Source: an uncultured beta proteobacterium
GTDB taxonomy: Bacteria > Pseudomonadota > Gammaproteobacteria > Burkholderiales > Burkholderiaceae_C
NCBI GenBank assembly: GCA_903938815.1
Contig: CAJAES010000072.1
Span: forward strand, 62,001-126,000
Direction of reading: 5' to 3'
DNA length: 64,000 nucleotides
Part shown: positions 54,364-62,200 of the stretch, piece after piece
Position numbering within the stretch: position 1 is the stretch's first letter
How the letters are laid out: each line of letters begins with the position of its first letter
Made by a program: the position numbers and the translations under genes
Notes under the pieces: model-generated
What the model was told of the DNA's origin: nothing
Database searches by the model: none
Seen by the model: only the letters and a program-made list of their open reading frames with translations

Positions 54364-56082
54364 ATGGCGCGACCCTCGCCAGCAGACCGTCTCAACAGGA
54401 GCACTGCAATCGATCAGACCTTCGCCCGCGCGATTTCGCGAAAGAACATCCTGGATTGGGGTGCTGCCGGCGCGAAGTTCGAAGTCTCGCTGGTGGATCT
54501 GATCAGGCAGGCCCACACCGGTGTCCAGGCCGGGCGACCGCCGACCAAGGTCGTCAGGAAGGCGCTGTTCCAGCTGTCGCAACTGCTGGAGCGCAGCGGC
54601 CTTCCCGGAATGATCCGCGAGTGCGGAGGCCGGCGCCACGAGGCGACGATCTGCCTGCCGGAAGCCGTCAACGACACCATCGCCTTCGTGCTGGTGTCGG
54701 GCGCCGTCAACGGCCGCACGGGAGCTATCCACTTCACGCGAAGACGGGTGCTGTACGCAAGCAAGCACGTTATGGAGCGCCTGCACCAGCGCCTGGGAAC
54801 ACCAGACTCACTCGTGGTTCTGCGCGAGGTCTACAGCTGCCTTGTTGCTGCCGCCGAAATGTACGAAGCCGCGCAGCAGGCCGGCGCCCTGCAATGGCCG
54901 CTGGTCACGCAGAACGGGCTCTTTGTCTGCGCGCCGAATGAGTTCAGGGAAGCCACCAGCCTGGTGACCTGGATGAGACTGGATCAGCTTGGGAACCGAT
55001 GGCGGCGTGTGGCAGCGGACCTTCGAGCGGCAAGCGCCGGGAACGTGAAGCTTCTCGAGGACAGGGAGTTCTACGTCGAATTCCTGCGCCTGCACTCGTG
55101 GCTGCTGCGGCCGCATGCGCCCGGCCTGGATCTGGAGAGCCTCTGGTGGGCGGCCCGCCCTCGGGATGAACAGGACCAGGTCGTTCGCGATTTCGAAAGC
55201 TCTCTGTCCGAACAGGAGGCCGATCCAGCAAAGCCGAATGTCGATGAGCCCAAGGCAACGGGCGTTGCCGGTAACTCGATGGAACCCGACGATCCCCCGA
55301 AGGCAACTGCCGTGGACCCGCCGCACATCGTCAAGGCTCGCGAAAGATACGACGGGATCGTGGTGCAGGTCAGATCCACCGGCACCCGCATCGTCGCATT
55401 GCGGAACGGGTTCTTCGGCGTGCTGCGGCAGCGTGAGGGCACGACAGCCGAACCCAGCCTGGAGCCGATGACTGAGTTGCCCATGGGCGCGCGCGTCTCG
55501 GTGGAAGTCCAACGGGTCGTCGGAGACAGCTACACCGGTCCGATGTCGATCGTTCTTCAACTGCCTGACATCGCGCAAGCCAAGTGGTCGGCAGTCCAGC
55601 AGATGTACCCGGTGGGAACTGTCGTCAGCGGCTCGATCGTCTGGCGCGGGACGGACAGTTCGGTCGTCTCGTTGCCCGACGGAACATCGGCCTGGTTGCC
55701 GGATCGTGAGCTGACCTGGTCAAGCAGGGATCAGTCGCTCGGCGAGTCACTCACCATAGGGCAGAAGATGCGCCTGCGGGTCGTCGGGCACTCGATGTCC
55801 AGCAGGAAACTCCTGGTGAGTGCGCGCCAGGTTGAAGGACACCCCCTGGACAGGGTCGACGCGCTGGAACTGGTCGGGGCCACCTATACCGCCATGGTCT
55901 CGAACGTCCTGGACTACGGCGTCTTTGTGGCGCTTCCGATCGGAATGGATGGGCTGCTTCATCGAAGCAACATGCCCGCGGACTGGTCGCCTTTGAAGGG
56001 TGACGCAGTGGTGGTTCGCGTGGACAGCGTCGACAGGGTCAAGCGGCGGGTGTCGTTGTCCTATGTCGATGCATCCGCCTGA
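54364..56082 (+). CDS. S1-domain RNA-binding protein with unrecognised N-terminal half
   Basis: From the ATG at 54364 the product is 572 residues. The C-terminal part has three S1-like OB folds: about 335-405 (YDGIVVQVRSTGTRIVALR), 424-496 (VGTVVSGSIVWRGTDSSVV) and 510-575 (SNVLDYGVFVALPIGMDGLL), the last most typical (numbering from the TTG at 54343). Residues 1-290 are not recognised: a predicted alpha/beta part with IHFTRRRVLYASKHVMERLH and an acidic linker rich in Pro and Lys. RNA binding is likely; an enzymatic role of the N-terminus is unknown. The start could also be the TTG at 54343, or an ATC at 54408 after a strong AGGAG. The NUDIX gene follows after 101 bases on the same strand. 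Confidence 0.75.
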   Translation: MARPSPADRLNRSTAIDQTFARAISRKNILDWGAAGAKFEVSLVDLIRQAHTGVQAGRPPTKVVRKALFQLSQLLERSGLPGMIRECGGRRHEATICLPEAVNDTIAFVLVSGAVNGRTGAIHFTRRRVLYASKHVMERLHQRLGTPDSLVVLREVYSCLVAAAEMYEAAQQAGALQWPLVTQNGLFVCAPNEFREATSLVTWMRLDQLGNRWRRVAADLRAASAGNVKLLEDREFYVEFLRLHSWLLRPHAPGLDLESLWWAARPRDEQDQVVRDFESSLSEQEADPAKPNVDEPKATGVAGNSMEPDDPPKATAVDPPHIVKARERYDGIVVQVRSTGTRIVALRNGFFGVLRQREGTTAEPSLEPMTELPMGARVSVEVQRVVGDSYTGPMSIVLQLPDIAQAKWSAVQQMYPVGTVVSGSIVWRGTDSSVVSLPDGTSAWLPDRELTWSSRDQSLGESLTIGQKMRLRVVGHSMSSRKLLVSARQVEGHPLDRVDALELVGATYTAMVSNVLDYGVFVALPIGMDGLLHRSNMPADWSPLKGDAVVVRVDSVDRVKRRVSLSYVDASA

Positions 56083-56183
56083 GGCCGGACATGCAGTAAA
56101 GCGGCCAGACATGTCGTCGCGGCCCGGATTCACATTGAAGACAAGTTTGCGACCGCAGACAAGCGATCGCCCTGGAGAACATC

Positions 56184-57362
56184 ATGTGGCTATTCACCCG
56201 GCTCGGATTCTTCAGCGTCGTGCGCAAGGAAAACGACGATCACCTGACGATCCGCAGCCGCACGCAGGGCGATCTGCTGCGCCTGTGCCGCTACTACCTG
56301 CCGAAGGCCGGCGACCCCGTGGCGCATGCGGGCACCGACTACCCGTGGCGCGTAAGGTGCCCGCAGAACGACTTCGCCGAAGCCCTGCAGAAGATCGCTG
56401 GCGACATCGACTACGGCAACTTCAAGAACGAGGTGGCGCTGTCGGTCGGCAAGACACGGGCTGCGCACTACGGCAAGGTCTGGTCCGCGCTGTACGGGAT
56501 CGCGGATGACCTGCAGGAGCATGCGCCCGACCACTGGGAAGGCTTGACCTGGCCCCAGAAGGCCCCTTCGGGCAAGGCGCTGGCTTTTGGTGGCGTCGTC
56601 ATCGACCCCGCGGGCCGGGTGCTGCTGCGCGAAGTCGCAGGCCACTTCGACAAGTACGTGTGGTCCTTCGCCAAGGGACGCGCGGATCCCGGCGAATCGC
56701 CCCGCGCGGCCGCGCTGCGCGAGGTGAAGGAGGAGATGGGTGTCAGCGCCCGCATCCTGATGCCCTTGCCGAGCGCCTTCCTGGGCGGCACCACCGTCAC
56801 CTACCTCTTCCTGATGCTGGTCGACCCGCGAGACGTCGATACGGGATTCCGCTGCAAGGAAACGGCGGCCATTCGCTGGGCGAATGCCGAAGAAGCGGTG
56901 TCCCTCATTGGCCAGACGACGAACGACATGGGCCGCAAGCGAGACCTGGCCGTTCTGGCGGAAGCACTCGGCAGCTTGCCACCCACCCTGCATGTGCGCC
57001 CCATCGCCCGCCGGGAGGACTGGAAGTTTCTGCCGATGCCGGCCGAGCGCGCCGCCCTGCCCTACAGGCGAGAGTTCAATCGCGAGGAGATGGCCAGAGT
57101 CGTTCGCGGCTACATCGCAGGCGCGCAGGAGGAAAAGTGGTGCGCCGTCTTCGAGGATGGCGAGCTGCGCCTGCACCGCAGTTGGACGGGCATGCAGATC
57201 TTCCGCCTTCGCCTGGCGCCGCTGCACGAGCGCCCGGGGCACTGGCAGGTCGAGGAAGCGGTCCTGAACCGCCATCCCGCACAGTACGGGCCCGCCGATG
57301 AAACCGAAGCGCTGGCGATGCTGCAGGATCTGATCGAGAACCTGATGCTGCGGCTGCCTTAG
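56184..57362 (+). CDS. NUDIX hydrolase with extra N- and C-terminal domains
   Basis: A 392-residue protein in three parts. Residues 1-105 form a conserved domain beginning WLFTRLGFFSVVRKENDD that I have seen as a small stand-alone hypothetical protein. Residues 130-255 are a NUDIX fold with a perfect box (G165 to V187, starting GRADPGESPRAAALREV), so it should cleave a nucleoside diphosphate linked to another moiety. Residues about 285-392 hold a third domain with CAVFEDGELRLHRSWTGMQI, unnamed to my knowledge. GGAG is six bases before the ATG. It is likely co-transcribed with the S1-domain gene. Confidence 0.8.
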   Translation: MWLFTRLGFFSVVRKENDDHLTIRSRTQGDLLRLCRYYLPKAGDPVAHAGTDYPWRVRCPQNDFAEALQKIAGDIDYGNFKNEVALSVGKTRAAHYGKVWSALYGIADDLQEHAPDHWEGLTWPQKAPSGKALAFGGVVIDPAGRVLLREVAGHFDKYVWSFAKGRADPGESPRAAALREVKEEMGVSARILMPLPSAFLGGTTVTYLFLMLVDPRDVDTGFRCKETAAIRWANAEEAVSLIGQTTNDMGRKRDLAVLAEALGSLPPTLHVRPIARREDWKFLPMPAERAALPYRREFNREEMARVVRGYIAGAQEEKWCAVFEDGELRLHRSWTGMQIFRLRLAPLHERPGHWQVEEAVLNRHPAQYGPADETEALAMLQDLIENLMLRLP

Positions 57363-57656
57363 TGGTCATCGAAGCACTGGCCAGAACCGCCCTGACGGTC
57401 AGGCGCTTGGTCAAGGAGTTCGAGGCGGACCCGGGGGCGAATTGGGACCCGGGGGGCTTTCAGCAGATGAGTGCACTGGCCGCAGGGCAACCCCTGGTGT
57501 CGTTCCGAATTGCGGTGCAACTCGAGGTGAGCCGCCGAGTGAAAGCCAATGCCCCGAGACTGGGTGCGAGCCGTCGGCGCTGAAGATCCTTCCGGAGCGC
57601 CGTACCTTTGCTGCTAGCCTAGAGATACAAAGAAAAAGATCCCAAAGGCGGCGGGC

Positions 57657-58937
57657 ATGAAATCGACACGTGATGTCATTGCGGGGCGGCTCGCCGCCAG
57701 GAACATCCACTACGGGTGGGCGATGGTGGCACTGGCCTTCTTCTACGCGGTGTTCTCATCTTCGGCGATGGGCGTTCCCAGCGTGCTGATCGTGCCGATG
57801 TCCAAGGAGCTGGGCTGGAGCATCGGCGAGCTGTCGGCGCCGCAGGGCCTTCGCCTGGCGCTGTTCGGCCTGACGGCGCCTTTGGCAGGCGGGTTGATGC
57901 TGCGCTACGGGCCGCGGCGCATGGTGATGCTGTCGGGCGCATTGCTGATGGCCGGTCTGGCGATTGCTGCGACCACCACCGAGAAGTGGCAGCTGTGGCT
58001 GGGCATGGGCATCCTGCTCGGCATCGCGCCCGGGCTCACGGCGATGCAACTGTCGGCGGTGATCGCCTCGCGCTGGTTCGTCGCCCGCCGGGGCCTGGTG
58101 ATCGGCCTGCTGAGCGGCGCCGTGGCCACCGGCACCCTGATCTTCATGCCGGTGGCGGCCTGGGCCAGCGAGCGCTGGGGCTGGCGCGCCGCCTTGCTGA
58201 TTCCCAGTGTCGGCGCCCTGCTGAGCTGGCTGATGTTCATGTGGCTGGCGCGTGACCGGCCGCAGGAGCTGGGCCTGCCGCCACTGGGAGAGACGGTCAT
58301 GGAGCCTGTTCCGCCAGTGCCGAAGGACAACTTCGTTCAACTGACCTTCCAGGCTCTGGGCATCGGCGTGCGCAGCTGGGTGTTCTGGGTGCTGGCCTTC
58401 ACCTTCGCCATCTGCGGGGTCTCCAGCTTCGGGCTCACGCAGGCGCACTTCGTCCCGTTCTGCGGCGACATGGGCATTGCGCTGGGCACGGCAGCCTGGT
58501 TGCTGGCGTTGATCGGCGTATGTGACCTGATCGGCACCATTGGCTCGGGTTGGCTCTCCGACCGCTACGACAACCGCTGGCTGCTGGCCTGGTATTACGG
58601 CCTGCGGGGGGTGGCTCTGGTGTGGCTGGTCGTGGCCGATGTGTCGACCTTCGGGCTGCTCATCTTCTCGGTGATCTACGGCCTGGATTTCATCGCCACG
58701 GTGCCGCCGTCGGTGCGCCTGACGGTCCAGACCTTCGGCCGCGAAATGGGGCCGGCGGTGTTCGCCTGGATCTTCGCTGCACACCATGTGGCTGCCGGCG
58801 CGATGACCTTCGGCACCGGGGTCAGCCGGGACATGCTGGGCACCTATGCGCCTGCATTCTTGCTGGCGGGGCTGCTGTGCTGGGTGGCGGCCGCATGCTT
58901 CGGTCTCGTCAGGCGCCCGGGGCCTGTTGTGGCCTGA
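57657..58937 (+). CDS. MFS transporter, OFA (oxalate/formate antiporter-like) family
   Basis: A 426-residue protein with about 12 membrane segments. The N-terminus NIHYGWAMVALAFFYAVFSS and the loop WFVARRGLVIGLLSGAVATG are typical of the oxalate/formate antiporter and monocarboxylate MFS branch. The substrate is probably a small organic acid. The 294 bases before it contain GC-rich palindromes and a weak ORF but no clear gene. Confidence 0.88.
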   Translation: MKSTRDVIAGRLAARNIHYGWAMVALAFFYAVFSSSAMGVPSVLIVPMSKELGWSIGELSAPQGLRLALFGLTAPLAGGLMLRYGPRRMVMLSGALLMAGLAIAATTTEKWQLWLGMGILLGIAPGLTAMQLSAVIASRWFVARRGLVIGLLSGAVATGTLIFMPVAAWASERWGWRAALLIPSVGALLSWLMFMWLARDRPQELGLPPLGETVMEPVPPVPKDNFVQLTFQALGIGVRSWVFWVLAFTFAICGVSSFGLTQAHFVPFCGDMGIALGTAAWLLALIGVCDLIGTIGSGWLSDRYDNRWLLAWYYGLRGVALVWLVVADVSTFGLLIFSVIYGLDFIATVPPSVRLTVQTFGREMGPAVFAWIFAAHHVAAGAMTFGTGVSRDMLGTYAPAFLLAGLLCWVAAACFGLVRRPGPVVA

Positions 58938-59084
58938 CGGGTCGACGCCTAGCGGCTGCCAGATTGCAGACGGCGGCCCCGCCCGCGGTCGGCAAGCGGG
59001 TACGAGCAGGCAGGCTTGGTGTGGCGAGGTGGCTTGCGGCGCGCTGGCAGTAGCCGCCCCAAGAGAATCCGACCCCGCAAAAGC

Positions 59085-59110
59085 AGAAGCCCCGACAGTG
59101 CGGGGCTTCT
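59085..59110 (-). terminator. Hairpin downstream of the tRNA-Cys remnant
   Basis: A 10-bp stem AGAAGCCCCG/CGGGGCTTCT with a six-base loop, followed on the minus strand by GCTTTTG. It is placed as the original terminator of tRNA-Cys. Bases 58938-59084 show nothing else clear. Confidence 0.65.
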
Positions 59111-59136
59111 GGTTGCCTGATTTCTCAGGACTTTTC

Positions 59137-59180
59137 TGGAGGCGCGACCCAGAGTCGAACTGGGCTAGACGGATTTGCAA
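59137..59180 (-). other. tRNA-Cys 3' half, probable prophage/element attachment site
   Basis: On the minus strand this reads TTGCAAATCCGTCTAGCCCA and on through T arm CCAGTTCGACTCTGG to acceptor TCGCGCC and TCCA: the 3' part of a tRNA-Cys(GCA) from the anticodon loop to CCA. The 5' side does not continue as a tRNA; no GGCGCGA acceptor partner or paired anticodon stem is found. Such 44-base remnants arise when an element integrates in the anticodon loop and supplies its own copy of the 3' half at the other end. A phage-type gene starts 69 bases away. Confidence 0.8.
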
Positions 59181-59248
59181 GCGGCTGTTCTTCAATGGCA
59201 ACAAGCACTTGCAATACTGCTACCAAATTACCCCAGAGATACCCTGAT

Positions 59249-62200
59249 TCACGGCTCAACGGTCGTCCGCTGCGCCTCCTTCACGCGCCGGTTCAGGTCG
59301 GTCATCGTCCTGGCGATCTGCTCGTCCAGCGTCGCCATCACCTCGCGGTAGCCGGGCTGCGCGGCTGCCGCCACCTCCCGCCGCATCCGGCGCAGCTCCG
59401 ACACCCGGCGCGCATAGGCGTCGCCCGCGCCGGCCAGCGCCGCCAGCGGCTCCTCGTTGCGGAACGCCTGAACATCCTCGGCATTGCGCGCCCGGCCGCG
59501 CAGTTCGTTCTCGGCCTGGTTGATCGCCTTCACGTTCTCGTAGAACTTGTCGCTCTGCCCTGCGGTGCCACGCACCGAGCCGGCGAACCGGCCCACGAGC
59601 GGCACCTTGTACAGCGGCAGCTCATCGCCCGTGATGGGTGCGGCCACCATGGTCGCCAACTTGCCAATCTCGCGCCCAACCCCGCCCGTCAATTGACCGA
59701 TGATGTAGTCGATCTGGTCGGGCGTCGGGCTCCACATGCCGGGCTGGTACTTCGTGCCGCCGCTGATGGTGTTGAGCGCCTGGGCGATGCCTTTGGCCCA
59801 CGGCGGGGCTGTGTCCTTGGCTCGCGCCATCCCAGGCTGCGGGTCCAGCGGGCTGCGGTCTTCGCGGTAGATCGGGCGCCCGTTCCAGTCGGTGTTGGTG
59901 GCCAGCGCCCAGAACGGATCGACGACCGTGGGCATTACCATCTGCCCAATCGGCTGCGCCCCGCCCAGCGGGTTGAAGGCATCCAGCAGGATCTGCAGCA
60001 CGCCCACCGCCTGCTTGCCGCCGGTCTTGCCCGGTCCACCAAGCGCCCACTCCGTCGCCAGGCGCCCCAGGTTCGGCAGGAAGTGAAACCCCAGCGGCAG
60101 CGGAGGCGAGATGTAGTCCTCGCTCGACAAGGGGATGATGATGCTGCGCTCCTTCACGAACTCGGGGATCTTGTCCCAGTTGTCCTCCTCGTCGTCGCCG
60201 CCGCCGCCCATGATCGCCATGCCCAGCAGGGTGTTGAAGACACCCAGCGCCACCCCACCGGCCATGATGGCGCGGCCCTTCGGCCCGCGCAGCGTCTCCA
60301 CCATCCGGGTCGTGCCTTGAACCGCGGAATTGAAGAACGCGTACCAAGCGCCAATGTGGCGCCCGGCCCGGCCCTTGCGGTTGAAGTTCACCGTCAGGTT
60401 CTTCGCCAGTGACGCCGCGCGCTCCTTGGTCATGCCGGCGTCCAGCGCCGCCTTGTAGGCCGACACCCGAACGGCGTTCTCCAGCGCCTCGTTGAAGTCC
60501 GACAGCAATTGGCCGCCCCAGAAGAACTTGCGAGCAACCGGGCCACGGTCCAGCGCTGCCAGCTCCCTCTGCATCTGCCTGGCGCGGTCGTTGATGTCCG
60601 CGTACAGGTCGCGAAAGCCGGTGGCGCCACCAACCAGCTCGAGTTCCTCCCAAAGCGCAATCCACTGCGCGTTACCCGGGTTGGCCGCTCGTGAGCCGCG
60701 CTCCTTGCGCCATACCGCCCGCAGCGCCGGAAGAACGCCGGCCAGCACCTGGCGCTCTTTGCCGGCTATCGGCGTCGTGCTCAGGTTCAGAGCCGCGCCC
60801 TGCACGTCACGCAGCATGTTCACGATGCCGAAGATCGGGTTGTACTGGGTGTTGACGGCAGCAAACCAGCGGGTGTACTTCGACACCATGTTGGTGACGA
60901 AACCGAGATCACCGACGTCGGCCCCCTTCATCGCCGTAGCCAACCGCAGGGCCTGCGGGTTCCCCTCCTCGAAGAGGATCGACGCATCCTTGCCCGCGAT
61001 GCGCAGCGTCACCACGTTGGGCAGGTTGCGGTAGGTGCCGTCGATCTGCCGGCGCACCGTGCCCGTCACCGGGTCGACCGTCTTGGTCGTCGGCGGGTTG
61101 TCGATGCGCCAGAAGTCGCGCAGCGGGTTCTGCCCCACCAGCACGTAGAGTTTCTGCAGCACCAGGTTCTTTTCCCCGCGCGTGAGCGCCGCCTCGCGCT
61201 GCATGGCAATGTGCCCGAGGATGTTCGTCACCTTCTGGTTCGAGCCCACCCGCTGGCGAACGCCGGCCCCGCGCACGTTGAAGCCCTGGCCGATCGGGTG
61301 CGAGTGGGAATCCGGGTGCGCCTCGTCGCGGTGCAGCGGAACATAGAACCGATACGCCGCGCGCCAGGCGTCCAGCGTCCCCTTGTCGATCAGGCCGTAA
61401 CTCTCCAGAGTGTCCAGCGTCTTGGCGTTGATGGCATCCACCCGCGCAGCCAGTGCATCCAGCACGGCGCGCTGCTGCGGCGACAGCCCGCCCAGGACGG
61501 CCGACGCATCGGCGTCCGACATGCCCGACAGCGACAGCCGCTCGGCCTCGGTCCCCGGGAACGGCTGAATCCGGCCAATCTCCGCCAACTGCTCGCGGGC
61601 CTGGGCCAGCGATCGCTCGATCGCCTGCGTTGCGGTGCCCTGCTGGCTTGCGCGTTGCAGCTGCAGTTCCAGATCGCGCACCTGCGCCTTGGCCTGCTGC
61701 TCCATCGCGTCAATCTCGACCAGATTCGGGTTGCGCTTGGCCATCGCCGCGTTGGCCTCCGCCGCGTGTCGGGCGTGGAGAAACTGCTCGAACTCTTCCA
61801 TCGAGGAGCCGCCGGCCTTCAACTCCGCCAGAAGGGGGCGCAGCTCGTCGTCAAGGAATCTCTCGGTGCGGGTTGCCAGCCGCTTGTGAAACAGCTCCTC
61901 CCCCAGGTAGGCGTCGTTCAGATCCGTCACCGTGCCGCCCAGCGCCTTGATGTGGGCCTCGATGCGCTTGAGGTCGACGAAGCGGTCCTGCAATTCGTAG
62001 ATCAGCTTGTCCAGCGCCTCGGGGCTGGTGAGGTTCATCACGCGCTGCTTGAGGGCCTGCCAGCGGTTGCGCTGGGCCGGCGCTGGCTGCGGCGGCGGGG
62101 TCGGGCCGATGGAGTTGCGGGAGAACATTGCGCCGTCGGCGCGATCTGACATACTGTCGGGGCTTTCCGCTCCCGCTGGGCTGCCTCTCTGCGTAGAGTC

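Noticed and set aside
57362-57583. Small ORF of 73 aa between the NUDIX and MFS genes
   Set aside because: Starts at a GTG touching the NUDIX stop, has no ribosome site or family, and the local sequence is made of GC-rich palindromes.
59137-59244. Possible complete, enlarged tRNA on the minus strand
   Set aside because: The 5' part has a D-arm-like GGTAGC but its acceptor does not pair with TCGCGCC, and no anticodon stem forms across the junction; a split tRNA-Cys remnant explains it better.
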